A stretch of 51,912 bases of DNA, from NCBI GenBank assembly GCA_964439215.1, contig CAYTNY010000004.1, positions 1-51,912 of the forward strand, read 5' to 3'. The DNA comes from CAYTNY01 sp964439215. GTDB lineage: Bacteria > Oederibacteriota > PGYV01 > CAYTNY01. Positions within the stretch are counted from its first letter, which is position 1, and each line of letters starts with the position of its first letter. A program made the translations under genes and the position numbers. Below, in pieces: positions 25,231 to 33,597 of this stretch. The notes beneath the pieces are model-generated. The model made no database searches, was not told where the DNA came from, and saw nothing but the letters and a program-made list of their open reading frames with translations.

Positions 25231-26054
25231 GCCTGATGATTCTGCCTTTTCTTGCCGCAGTTGTTCTTACCGGCATACACGTATACCTTGGTATGCATAT
25301 ACTGCGCAGAGGGGTTATTTTTGTTGACCTTGCCATAGCGCAGCTTGCGGCATTCGGGGCCATAATCGCACTGGCTGCCGGATTTCATCCTCAGGGAGCG
25401 GCCGGCTACTTTATCCCTTTATTATTTACATTTGCCGGCGCTGTTGTTTTTACCGCAGCAGGCCATTACAGGGAAAAACTCAACCAGGAAGCCCTTATCG
25501 GCATTGTTTATGTGGTTTCAACAGCAGCTGCCGTTATAGCGCTTGTAAACGCTCCCGCGGAAGCGGACCAGATAAAATATATGCTGGTGGGAAACATCCT
25601 GTTTGTAAACCTTCCTGAGATACTGAAAATGGCGGCGATCTATTCTGCCGCGGGTTTTTTCTATTACGTCAACAGAGAAAAGTTTAAGGCGCTCACCGAA
25701 AAATCCGAACTGCCCGGAGCGGACAAAAGAAAAACAATGCTGTGGGATTTTCTTTTTTACGCAGTGTTCGGCGTTGTCGTGACATCATCGGTAAAGACAG
25801 CCGGGGTATTGCTTGTTTTTTCCTACCTGATAATACCCGCGGTCTGCGCCTCGCTTCTTTTCCGCGCCGTAAAACACCGCCTTATCGCGGGGTGGGTGAT
25901 GGGTTCCGCAATGAGCGCCGCGGGCCTTGCCGCGTCCTGGTATCTTGATCTTCCCACGGGCGCGTCAATTGTATGCAGCCTTGGAGGATTGTTTGTGCTT
26001 GTTGTTGTTTACAAGGCGCTGAGAAGACAGATAAGAAATAAAAAAGCTGCTTGA
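25227..26054 (+). CDS. znuB: ZnuB-like metal ABC transporter permease
   Basis: This 275-residue protein has eight or so membrane helices and the family-3 ABC permease features: LGMHILRRGVIFVDLAIAQL near the start, EALIGIVYVVSTAAAV in the middle (the coupling loop to the ATPase), and VLLVFSYLIIPAVCASLL. It should form the inner-membrane channel for zinc. It overlaps znuA by 4 bases, and a stem-loop at 26074-26113 ends the unit. The ATPase (znuC) needed to power it is neither upstream nor downstream in this window. Confidence 0.88.
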   Translation: MSLMILPFLAAVVLTGIHVYLGMHILRRGVIFVDLAIAQLAAFGAIIALAAGFHPQGAAGYFIPLLFTFAGAVVFTAAGHYREKLNQEALIGIVYVVSTAAAVIALVNAPAEADQIKYMLVGNILFVNLPEILKMAAIYSAAGFFYYVNREKFKALTEKSELPGADKRKTMLWDFLFYAVFGVVVTSSVKTAGVLLVFSYLIIPAVCASLLFRAVKHRLIAGWVMGSAMSAAGLAASWYLDLPTGASIVCSLGGLFVLVVVYKALRRQIRNKKAA

Positions 26055-26073
26055 CAATAATAAGAACATCAAC

Positions 26074-26118
26074 GGGCCTGCCGCATATTCCGTTCATCCG
26101 GATGCGGCGGGCCTGTTT
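26074..26118 (+). terminator. Terminator after the zinc-uptake genes
   Basis: GGGCCTGCCGCAT (26074-26086) pairs with ATGCGGCGGGCC (26102-26113) around a 15-base loop, followed by TGTTTTC. There is one mismatched pair. It lies 20 bases after the permease stop. Confidence 0.7.
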
Positions 26119-26513
26119 TCACCCCGCCCCCGCCGGTTCCCCGGAAGAAAAGGGAATGTTTGTTTGTACTGTTTTTTTCTTTGAGAATATACGGGAATAA
26201 TAAGGAATTGTGAAGGATAGCATATACAGGTATATATGTGTATTTCATCTTTGAGTCAATGTTTTTCCTGTCTTAAATCATTAAATCCGGCACAACCGGC
26301 GGCAGCATTGCTGTACTTTTTGATATTCCGGACAGTTTTAACCCGGCTGTCCGCATAAAAACATCATTAAATTTAAATATTGTTCTTTATCTGATATCTT
26401 TAAGCGTGATAAATGTATACGATGTCTTTCCTTCTTCCCGGTTTTTTTTAAAAAAATGTTATAAATTTTCTTTTATCTATGCTAAAATATTTAAAATACA
26501 GTTTGTGAGGTGA
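26119..26513. other. Intergenic stretch without a recognisable gene
   Basis: A 7-bp stem CGGACAG/CTGTCCG (26329-26353) is the only clear structure. No open frame with a ribosome site is visible, no copy of the dispersed repeat is present, and no tRNA-like fold is apparent. A possible -10 (TAAAAT, 26483-26488) precedes the small lipoprotein gene. Confidence 0.4.
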
Positions 26514-26519
26514 ATGGTT

Positions 26520-26816
26520 ATGAAAAAAATTTTTATTATGGGGATTTTGAGTGTTTTGGTTTTTGCGTTTTCCGGGTGTTCCGTGCAGAAAATAAGCGTG
26601 GAGGTTATAAATGAATCCGGATTTTATCTTGAAATAGTCAATATCACAACAAATGAGGCGCTTGGCAATGTTGAATCCCATTCAGGCGCGTCAAATACTT
26701 TTTCCATAAACAAAGACGATTGTCTGAGGGCGGATGCTTATTCGGGTGTGGATATTGTGGACTCCATTGAACGCTGTTTTGAGGGAAATACCGTCTGGAC
26801 ATTGGAAGCACCGTAA
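26520..26816 (+). CDS. Small lipoprotein, function unknown
   Basis: The protein has 98 residues from ATG 26520, which sits 7 bases after GAGGTG; the earlier ATG at 26514 is too close. The lipoprotein signal MKKIFIMGILSVLVFAFSGC places the anchor at Cys20. The short mature domain is predicted to be beta-rich (ISVEVINESGFYLEIVNI) and has two further Cys that could pair. I recognise no family. A long hairpin (26820-26853) separates it from the next gene, so the two may form one loosely coupled unit. Confidence 0.65.
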   Translation: MKKIFIMGILSVLVFAFSGCSVQKISVEVINESGFYLEIVNITTNEALGNVESHSGASNTFSINKDDCLRADAYSGVDIVDSIERCFEGNTVWTLEAP

Positions 26817-26819
26817 TCA

Positions 26820-26853
26820 ATAAATAAACCGGTCCCGGGGCCTGTTTATTTAT
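26820..26853. terminator. Strong AT/GC hairpin between two envelope genes
   Basis: ATAAATAAACCGG (26820-26832) pairs with CCTGTTTATTTAT (26841-26853), 12 of 13 bases, around TCCCGGGG. No T-run follows on the plus strand, so it may be a weak terminator, a processing site or an mRNA end stabiliser. Confidence 0.5.
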
Positions 26854-26873
26854 AAAAAACAAAAAAGAGGTTG

Positions 26874-27770
26874 ATGGTGAAAAGGATATCATTTTTTATC
26901 GGGTTGTTTCTTGTCACCGGTGCTGTTTATGCCGAATTATTCGACAAGGAAAAAACCTTTATAGAAACCGGAGAAGTTGAAGAGCAGGAAAGCAGCGGGC
27001 AGCTTATGGGCGGCGGCGCTGTTGTTGCGCCTCCGACAAAAACTTTTACGCCTGAACCTTCTCCCACCGCCACTTTTACGCCTGTTCCCACTGTCAAACC
27101 GACCATTAAACCGACAGAAAAACCGACTGTAAAACCAACGGCAAAACCGACAAAAAAGCCCACAGCTAAACCCACTAAAAAGCCTGCGGCGCGACCGGCC
27201 TTAAAGCCGACTCCAAAGCCGGCCGCAAGAAAACGGCCCACACCTGTCAGAACCCCGGAATTTGAGATTGTGGAAGTTACATATTCCGAAGTTTATCCCA
27301 AAAGAACAGCGGAAAACTTTTTCGGGCTTATCGGTTTTTTAAGCGGAGAAAAAAATCTGAATCTAAGCGTGGTTGTCAAAAACACGGGAAAAGAAGCCTC
27401 GTATTATTCCGCGGCGGAGCTTGTTTCGCCGGATGAGAAAATCGCCATATCAAACGCGCGGCACGAATTAAAAACAATACTGCCTGATGATAAAAGACAG
27501 CTCTTATTTAAGATAATAAGGCAGTCCGGATACAGCGGGCCCGAAGAAGCGGTTTTTAAACTGAAATTATCCGGTTCCGGAGTGGAAAAAACCTATCCTC
27601 TGGCTCTTTATATAGATAGATTTAATCCTTATTTTGTTTACGGTATAATAGGGGGCGGGTTCCTGCTGTTGATCCTGCTTATAATAATTCTTTCCCGGGG
27701 AGGGAAAAAGCAAAAGAAAAAAAAGGATAAAGACGGGGACGATAATACCGGCGGCTTTGATCCGGATTAA
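26874..27770 (+). CDS. Membrane-anchored protein with Lys-Pro-Thr stalk
   Basis: The protein has 298 residues from ATG 26874; TTG 26871 and GTG 26877 are in-frame alternatives around the AAAGAGG site. A signal peptide (ISFFIGLFLVTGAVYA) is followed by a stalk of about 70 residues made of KPT/KPTAKPTKKP units, a beta-rich domain (EIVEVTYSEVYPKRTAENFF to KTYPLALYIDRF) that looks like an FxLYD/CARDB-type module, one membrane helix (VYGIIGGGFLLLILLIIIL) and the basic tail KKQKKKKDKD. The topology is type I. It may be a surface or wall-spanning adaptor. The repeat explains the long antisense frame at 26927-27241. Confidence 0.7.
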   Translation: MVKRISFFIGLFLVTGAVYAELFDKEKTFIETGEVEEQESSGQLMGGGAVVAPPTKTFTPEPSPTATFTPVPTVKPTIKPTEKPTVKPTAKPTKKPTAKPTKKPAARPALKPTPKPAARKRPTPVRTPEFEIVEVTYSEVYPKRTAENFFGLIGFLSGEKNLNLSVVVKNTGKEASYYSAAELVSPDEKIAISNARHELKTILPDDKRQLLFKIIRQSGYSGPEEAVFKLKLSGSGVEKTYPLALYIDRFNPYFVYGIIGGGFLLLILLIIILSRGGKKQKKKKDKDGDDNTGGFDPD

Positions 27771-27917
27771 CGGAAAAAGTATTCCGCGAAAAACAGAAAC
27801 GTAATCCGGGGGCCGTCTGTGAGTCCGGGCCGCGGCCCGGGGGTGGTTTTTCGCTTTAACCATAGAAAACTTTATGATAGTATATAATCTGTTTATATAC
27901 ATAAAAAGGAGAAAAAA

Positions 27918-30539
27918 TTGTTTGATTTTATAAAAAATATATTCGGCACCAAACATGAAAGAGAAGTCAAAAAACTAATGCCTCTGGTGGAGCAGATAAA
28001 CTCTCTGGAGCCTGATACGGAAAAAATGAGCGACGAAGAGCTGCGCAGCGAGACGCTGCTTTTAAAGCAAAGGCTCAAAGACGGAGAAACACTTGATGAC
28101 ATACTTCCTGCGGCGTTTGCGGTTGTAAGAGAGGCATCCAAAAGAGCGCTGGGCCTGCGGCATTATGATGTACAGCTTATCGGCGGCATAGTCCTGCACC
28201 GCGGCAGAATAACCGAAATGAAAACAGGCGAGGGCAAGACACTTGTCGCGACCCTGCCTGTTTACTTAAACGCCCTTGCCGGGAAAGGTGTTCATGTAAT
28301 AACCGTAAATGATTATCTGGCGGAAAGGGACAGTCTCGGTGTCGGAAACTTTCCGGGTATGGGGGAAGTGTATAAATTTCTCGGCCTTACCGTAGGCTGC
28401 CTGAAAAACAATATGCCGCCTCCCGAAAGAAGAGAGGCTTATGCCTGCGATATTACATATGGGACAAACTCAGAGTTTGGTTTTGACTATTTAAGGGACA
28501 ATATGGCGGTTTATCCCGAGGAGCGCGTTCAAAGAAGCCTTAATTACTGCATAATAGACGAAGTTGACAGTATTCTTATTGATGAAGCGAGGACCCCGCT
28601 TATTATTTCGGGGCCGGGCGAGAAATCAACAGAGCTTTATTACAAAATTGACAAGATCATCCCTAAATTTGTAAAAACCACTGATTATCAGGTTGATGAA
28701 AAAGCAAATACCGCTACGCTTTCCGAGGAAGGCGTAGCAAAAGCAGAGCAGCTGCTCGGAGTTGAAAACTTATACGATCCCCAGAATATAGAGGTCATAC
28801 ACCATATAAATCAGGCATTAAAAGCGCATACACTGTTTAAAAAGGAAAAAGATTATATTGTAAAAGAAGGAAAAGTTATTATTGTTGACGAGTTCACAGG
28901 CAGGCTTATGCCCGGAAGGCGTTTTTCGGACGGCCTTCACCAGGCTCTTGAAGCAAAGGAACGCGTTAAAATAGAGCGTGAAAACCAGACCCTGGCAACA
29001 ATAACCCTTCAGAATTATTTCAGAATGTACGAAAAACTGGCGGGTATGACCGGGACCGCTGAAACCGAGTCAGAGGAATTCTGGCAGATATACAAACTTG
29101 ATGTTATGGTTGTTCCCACGAACAGAGAAATGGTAAGAATAGACAGGGACGACGCCATTTACAAAAATGTAAGGGGCAAGTTTAAAGCAATCGCCGATGA
29201 AATAGGAGAACGGCACAGAAAAGGCCAGCCTGTCCTTGTAGGAACCACCTCAATAGAGAAAAATGAAATGCTCAGCGGGCTGCTGAAAAAACGCGGCATT
29301 CCCCATAATCTTTTAAACGCCAAGAACCACGAAAGAGAAGCCGAAATAATAGCCGGCGCAGGCGGCAAAGGAGCTGTTACTGTTGCCACAAATATGGCGG
29401 GAAGGGGAACCGACATAAAAATAGGCGATGAAGTAAGAGAGCTGGGCGGTTTGTATGTGCTGGGCACCGAAAGGCACGAATCGCGCAGAATAGACAATCA
29501 GCTCAGGGGCCGCGCCGGAAGACAGGGGGATCCGGGCGAATCACGCTTCTTTGTTTCTCTTGAGGATGACCTCATGAGGATCTTCGGGTCCGAAAAGATA
29601 CAGGGGATTATGGAAAGAGTGGGAATGGAGGAAGATGAGGTCGTGGAAAACCGGATAATAACACGGTCGCTTGAGCGGGCGCAGAAATCGGTTGAAGGCC
29701 ATCATTTTTCAATAAGAAAGCACCTGCTTGAGTTTGATGATGTAATGAATCAGCAGAGAACCGCAATATACAGCAGAAGGCTCAAAGTGCTTGAGGGCGA
29801 GAATATAAAGGATACAATAATAGAAATGGTCAGCGAAGTTATAAAGGATATGGTTTATGATATTGCCCCCGAAAAAACATATCCGGAAGAATGGGGATTT
29901 GATGAACTTAACAGCAAAGTTTCCGCTGTTTTTCCGTTTGAATACAAAGTTGACAGGGAAAAAGTTGATATTACAAAAGTAACCAAGGAAATGCTTGAAA
30001 ACGATATTTTTGAAAAAGCCAGAGAAAGTTATGAGAAAAAAGAAAAAGAGATCGGCTCTGAAATGATGCGCGAGCTTGAGCGCAATATTCTGCTGCAGGT
30101 GACGGATACGAAATGGCGCGAGCATCTCTACAGCATGGATAAACTAAAAGAAGGAATAGGATTAAGAGCTTACGCACAGAAGGATCCTCTTTTGGAATAT
30201 AAAAAAGAAGGGTTTTTAATGTTTCAGTCAATGATGGTCAGCCTTGAACATGAGGTTGTTGATTTTATTTTCAAGGTTCAGATCGTAAGCCAGGACCGGC
30301 TTGAAAGGAAACACTTTTCTGATGATTTTGAAGAGTCGCGCCCGACTTTTGTTGTGCCTCAGGCGCAGCAGGCCGGTCCGGCAAGGCCTATGAGCGAGCG
30401 TGAAATGCATACAAATTCGCCGGAAGGGGCTCAAAAACCCGATACATACCGCAGGGACCAGCCGAAAGTCGGCAGGAATGAACTATGCCCGTGCGGAAGC
30501 GGAAAGAAATATAAAAAATGCTGCGGAAAGAACGCGTAA
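27918..30539 (+). CDS. secA: Preprotein translocase ATPase SecA
   Basis: This 873-residue protein begins at TTG 27918 with AAAAGGAGA upstream. It has Walker A MKTGEGKT (Lys107), the DEVD box at Asp214-Asp217 followed by SILIDEARTPLIISGP, the PPXD region, motif VI RGRAGRQGDPG, the helical scaffold/wing domains and a zinc-binding SEC-C tail CPCGSGKKYKKCC. Every catalytic block is present, and length matches the family. It drives post-translational export through SecYEG, which serves the many signal-peptide proteins here. A -10 (TATAAT, 27883-27888) precedes it, with a poor -35. It is monocistronic and convergent with the CAP gene. Confidence 0.98.
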   Translation: MFDFIKNIFGTKHEREVKKLMPLVEQINSLEPDTEKMSDEELRSETLLLKQRLKDGETLDDILPAAFAVVREASKRALGLRHYDVQLIGGIVLHRGRITEMKTGEGKTLVATLPVYLNALAGKGVHVITVNDYLAERDSLGVGNFPGMGEVYKFLGLTVGCLKNNMPPPERREAYACDITYGTNSEFGFDYLRDNMAVYPEERVQRSLNYCIIDEVDSILIDEARTPLIISGPGEKSTELYYKIDKIIPKFVKTTDYQVDEKANTATLSEEGVAKAEQLLGVENLYDPQNIEVIHHINQALKAHTLFKKEKDYIVKEGKVIIVDEFTGRLMPGRRFSDGLHQALEAKERVKIERENQTLATITLQNYFRMYEKLAGMTGTAETESEEFWQIYKLDVMVVPTNREMVRIDRDDAIYKNVRGKFKAIADEIGERHRKGQPVLVGTTSIEKNEMLSGLLKKRGIPHNLLNAKNHEREAEIIAGAGGKGAVTVATNMAGRGTDIKIGDEVRELGGLYVLGTERHESRRIDNQLRGRAGRQGDPGESRFFVSLEDDLMRIFGSEKIQGIMERVGMEEDEVVENRIITRSLERAQKSVEGHHFSIRKHLLEFDDVMNQQRTAIYSRRLKVLEGENIKDTIIEMVSEVIKDMVYDIAPEKTYPEEWGFDELNSKVSAVFPFEYKVDREKVDITKVTKEMLENDIFEKARESYEKKEKEIGSEMMRELERNILLQVTDTKWREHLYSMDKLKEGIGLRAYAQKDPLLEYKKEGFLMFQSMMVSLEHEVVDFIFKVQIVSQDRLERKHFSDDFEESRPTFVVPQAQQAGPARPMSEREMHTNSPEGAQKPDTYRRDQPKVGRNELCPCGSGKKYKKCCGKNA

Positions 30540-30644
30540 GCACACTATAAGGCATAAACTCTGTTTTTTAAGCGGATTTATGAATAAAATTTCATTTTTC
30601 CGGAATTATAAAACCGGGAAGGGGAATAAAAAAACATCCGGCGT

Positions 30645-31205
30645 TTAAAAGAAAACCTGCACGGCTTTTATTATTTTATCTTCTGATATTGCGGCGCCTG
30701 TACCGGCCATTGTATATGAAGGGTCAAGTATGTTGCGCCTGTGGCCCGGGCTGTTCATCCAGCCTTTTACAATATCTTTTGCAAGTGCGTCAATATCATC
30801 TCTCAGATACGGCCGGACAGCGCCGTTTAGCTCCTTGAAATCCTGTCCGTAAAATATGTTTTCGCCGACACCGGTTCTGATCCTGTTTCCGGGCATTTCT
30901 TTTTTTATGTTGAAACCGGCTTTTTCGGCCCTGTCAGACGCGGAAAGCCCGTCCGGGGTAACGTGGGATGTGTATTTTCTTTTTATCATATCTATACTGT
31001 GTTTTCGCGCTATTTCCGACAGTTCAGCGGATTTCTGAAATACGGGAAGTTTGTGTTTTTTTCTTTCTTCATTGACCCTGTCGTGTATTTTTTTCTCCAG
31101 CCTGTTTTTGTATAATTTGCTGATGTCATCTTTTTGCGCGGCCGCAGCCGGCGGCGCACTGACGATAAATAACAGCAATACGGGTAGAATAATTGTTTTT
31201 CTCAT
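30645..31205 (-). CDS. Secreted CAP/SCP-domain protein
   Basis: This 186-residue protein has a signal peptide (MRKTIILPVLLLFIVSAPPAAAA). The CAP fold is marked by VNEERKKHKLPVFQKSAELSE, SHVTPDGLSASDRAEKAGF, GENIF and the final WMNSPGHRRNILDPSYTMAG. Conserved His in YTSHVTP and in GHRRN form the presumed metal site of this superfamily, and Glu in GENIF is also kept. Function is not fixed across CAP proteins. The start of this gene lies 20 bases from the assembly gap, so its promoter is unseen. Confidence 0.88.
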   Translation of the reverse strand: MRKTIILPVLLLFIVSAPPAAAAQKDDISKLYKNRLEKKIHDRVNEERKKHKLPVFQKSAELSEIARKHSIDMIKRKYTSHVTPDGLSASDRAEKAGFNIKKEMPGNRIRTGVGENIFYGQDFKELNGAVRPYLRDDIDALAKDIVKGWMNSPGHRRNILDPSYTMAGTGAAISEDKIIKAVQVFF

Positions 31206-31224
31206 TTTTTTTCACATCCTTTGC

Positions 31225-31324
31225 NNNNNNNNNNNNNNNNNNNNNNNNNNNNNNNNNNNNNNNNNNNNNNNNNNNNNNNNNNNNNNNNNNNNNNNNNNNN
31301 NNNNNNNNNNNNNNNNNNNNNNNN
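31225..31324. other. Assembly gap (100 N)
   Basis: Exactly 100 N were inserted, the usual size for a scaffold join of unknown length. Real sequence, possibly whole genes, may be missing between the CAP gene and the secreted-protein gene. Frames running through it are not meaningful. Confidence 0.99.
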
Positions 31325-31722
31325 TGATTAACGTCGCATAATGTATCTTATGTAAACCAAAGAAACTGTCAAAAGGCTGCTCCGCACAGGCGTTCGTTCC
31401 GCGGCTTTTGTTATAATGCCTTAATGCAAAACTTTAAGAGTTTTTATTTGCCGTTATTTATATGGATTTTTTGAACTTTCTTAAACAAAAAAACACATAT
31501 ATTTATGCGGTTTATTTGTACCGGATGCAGATATTGGATTTAAATAAAAATGTCTGTGCCGTGATATTTTTGTGAGATGGCTCTTCTGTCTGAAGTATCC
31601 TGTCTTTTAAAATACAGAATATGCACTGCTGCAGCGGCGGCTTATTTATCTGTTGTAGGTATATCCCAAACTCGCAGTGAATGTTTTACTGTGAAGAAAT
31701 TAAACGGCTGTTATCCCTTTCT
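31325..31722. other. Non-coding stretch after the gap
   Basis: AT-rich sequence. AAAAGGCTGC (31368-31377) can pair imperfectly with GCGGCTTTTG (31399-31408), which could be a terminator for something lost in the gap. The 61-codon frame at 31577 has no ribosome site and no recognisable content. Confidence 0.35.
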
Positions 31723-32349
31723 TCAGAAACTTTTTGCGGCTGTTATTGCCGCTCCGTCGTAATGCGGATACAGGCCTATTTCCACGTCATTTGATCCGAA
31801 AACCGACCCAAAGTCTATGAAATAATCCGCCAGCAGATAAACGCCGCATACAGTCATTGTAATGCCGGTTATGCCTAAACCGGCATTATTGGTTTCCATT
31901 ACAGCATTATAATCGCCGGCATAGTCTACGGCGGCATAATACGGTTCATCAGACAGCCCTGACAGCGTTCCTGAGAAAGATGCTGAATCCCCCGGGGAAA
32001 GGCTGCCTGATCCTGATAAAACAGCGGAATCCGAGCCCAGAGGCTCATTATTAATATCTCTGAAAGTAACCGTAACCGCTGCGTTTTTTAAGTCAACGTT
32101 TCCGTCAATGGAAAAGGTTCCGCTGTAATCCGCGGTCCAGCTTCCGTTCTGGTCCTTGCTCCAGCTCCAGTCAGATACATCAGCGCCGGGATCTGTTTTA
32201 TCCACAAATCTAATGCCTTCGTACGAGAAATATCCGCCCGCAGCCGTAAATAGTATTCCAAAAACCAGCTTCCATTGATTATTCTGCGCCTGAAGCCCCG
32301 GGGATAAAAGAAAAATAAAAAGCAGCAGTAAAACCGGAGTTTTTTTCAT
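31723..32349 (-). CDS. Secreted protein with FxLYD-like beta domain, function unknown
   Basis: This 208-residue protein has a signal peptide (MKKTPVLLLLFIFLLSPGLQAQ). The middle (VDLKNAAVTVTFRDINNEPL, then LSPGDSASFSGTLSGL) has the pattern of an FxLYD/transglutaminase-associated beta-sandwich. Hydrophobic stretches at FGILFTAAGGYFSYEG and LGITGITMTVCGVYLLADYF may be membrane helices. AAAGGAGA lies 8 bases before the ATG. It starts 15 bases after the tiny lipoprotein gene, so the two form an operon. I recognise no precise family. Confidence 0.65.
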   Translation of the reverse strand: MKKTPVLLLLFIFLLSPGLQAQNNQWKLVFGILFTAAGGYFSYEGIRFVDKTDPGADVSDWSWSKDQNGSWTADYSGTFSIDGNVDLKNAAVTVTFRDINNEPLGSDSAVLSGSGSLSPGDSASFSGTLSGLSDEPYYAAVDYAGDYNAVMETNNAGLGITGITMTVCGVYLLADYFIDFGSVFGSNDVEIGLYPHYDGAAITAAKSF

Positions 32350-32364
32350 ATGATCAGTCTCCTT

Positions 32365-32511
32365 TTATGGTGAAGGGGTTTCTGTTGGCGTTGGGGTAAA
32401 AGTGGGTTCGTCAATTACTGTCCCGGCAAGCCTGCCCGGGTCCCCTTCTTCGCTGCATCCGGCCGTCATCACGAACACCGCAAACAACAGAACCAATAAA
32501 ATCCTATGCAT
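32365..32511 (-). CDS. Very small lipoprotein (48 aa) with Thr-Pro tail
   Basis: The ATG at 32511 follows GGAGGG 8 bases upstream. The frame encodes a lipoprotein signal (MHRILLVLLFAVFVMTAGC, anchor Cys19) and only 29 mature residues, ending TFTPTPTETPSP. The stop is at 32365, 15 bases before the next gene's start. Signal, ribosome site and operon spacing make it a real gene despite its length. Such tiny lipoproteins can act as entry-exclusion-like or wall-linking peptides, but no function can be assigned here. Confidence 0.7.
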   Translation of the reverse strand: MHRILLVLLFAVFVMTAGCSEEGDPGRLAGTVIDEPTFTPTPTETPSP

Positions 32512-32662
32512 ATATACTGCCCTCCATTATTGTTGAATATAATGTAAGTTATACATCAGATTAAAAATGGAGTCAATGGTTTAATTTTTGATTGTTTATT
32601 TAAATATAAAGTAACGTTGAACTGCCTTATCTTTGAACTTTGAACTTTGAACTGTTCTTCCC

Positions 32663-33118
32663 CTACTCCTCCCTGCCCTTGAAATATGTAATTATTCTTT
32701 CAGCGGCTTTTTTTACTTCGGGGGTCAGGGGTTTGTTTTTTTCTTTTTCCGCGCTTTTGATGCCTATTAAAACTACTTCCATATCCGGCAGTTTTTCTTT
32801 TATTACGTCAAGAGACTCGTGGACAGGCATATCCTGATTTGTAATCAATCCGGGGGTGCTTATTTCATCGCGGGTAAACTGGCGGATATCGCCGGGTTTT
32901 CCTTTGAAATTTACGGCATTTACTATAATCAGAAGGTCGGGTTTTAAAAGTATCAGGTCGGCAATACAGTCTTCAAACCTGTATTCAGCGGACATAACCG
33001 TTATATTGTCCGTATCAAGGCCGTTTGCGACATAAAGCCCCGCGGATTCATCCGCTCTAAAACTGTTGCCTATGCCGATCAGTACGGTTTCTTTGCCTTT
33101 GAAAATTATGTCAAGCAT
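32663..33118 (-). CDS. HycI-like hydrogenase maturation protease, nickel site degenerate
   Basis: This 151-residue protein aligns with HycI: VLIGIGNSFRADESAG at the N-terminus, ILLKPDLLIIVNAVNFKGKPGDIR in the middle, and VLIGIKSAEKEKNKPLTPEV at the end. In HycI/HybD three residues bind the nickel of the precursor: an acid, an Asp and a His. Here the acid is kept (Glu24), but the Asp of IVDA is Asn67 and the His of TTHNMP is Gln95. It may therefore be inactive, bind differently or serve another enzyme. It lies 22 bases downstream of an intact protease gene in the hox operon. AGGA precedes the ATG. Confidence 0.8.
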   Translation of the reverse strand: MLDIIFKGKETVLIGIGNSFRADESAGLYVANGLDTDNITVMSAEYRFEDCIADLILLKPDLLIIVNAVNFKGKPGDIRQFTRDEISTPGLITNQDMPVHESLDVIKEKLPDMEVVLIGIKSAEKEKNKPLTPEVKKAAERIITYFKGREE

Positions 33119-33140
33119 AATATATTCCTATCCCGGAAAT

Positions 33141-33593
33141 TTAAAGTTTATTTTCCGTAATTTTTTTCATTAAGAATTCCAGCGCTTCATCCAGGTTCCT
33201 GCGCGCTTTTTCCGTGAGCGGCATGTTGAATTCCCATTCATATCCTTTTATGGCAAGCATATAAGATCTCGGGTGTGCGTTAAATGTTTCCGCGGCAAAA
33301 GCAAGCACGGATTCCGGACGCATAAAATGCGTCGAAAATTCAATTTTGCCCGCAGGCCTGATTTCTCTGAAGGAAATATCTTCAACATCCTCTTTTGAGG
33401 CGTCAACGAATACCACAGCGTCTTTATCTTTAAGAAGCAGAGAATCTTCGGCATTTAACTGAAAATTCGTATCTGTTTCAATGCCGGTGATATTTTCTTT
33501 TTCCGCGAGTTTTTTTATTTCTTCTGAAAATAAAAAACCCAGGGCATCGTCCTGACGCCCCGGGTTTCCGTAACCGTATACCAGAATTTTCAT
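33141..33593 (-). CDS. hoxW: Hydrogenase maturation protease (HoxW-like)
   Basis: This 150-residue M52-family endopeptidase has GYGNPGRQDDALG (Asp16), VVFVDAS (Asp64) and STHFMRPESVL (His89), so all three nickel-sensing residues are present. It begins 4 bases after the hoxH stop. In this family the protease cuts the C-terminal extension of the large subunit once NiFe is inserted. HoxH here still carries a 24-residue extension after DPCLSCATH, which is the expected substrate. The HoxW name follows from position and group 3d context. Confidence 0.88.
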   Translation of the reverse strand: MKILVYGYGNPGRQDDALGFLFSEEIKKLAEKENITGIETDTNFQLNAEDSLLLKDKDAVVFVDASKEDVEDISFREIRPAGKIEFSTHFMRPESVLAFAAETFNAHPRSYMLAIKGYEWEFNMPLTEKARRNLDEALEFLMKKITENKL

Positions 33594-33597
33594 GATA

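Noticed and set aside
26927..27241. Antisense 104-codon frame rich in VG repeats
   Set aside because: It is the shadow of the KPT-repeat stalk on the other strand.
31577..31762. 61-codon plus-strand frame after the gap
   Set aside because: No ribosome site, and it overlaps the end of a better-supported minus-strand gene.
32632..32652. Tandem TTTGAAC x3
   Set aside because: Three short units only, with no sign of a CRISPR or a functional satellite; probably slippage.
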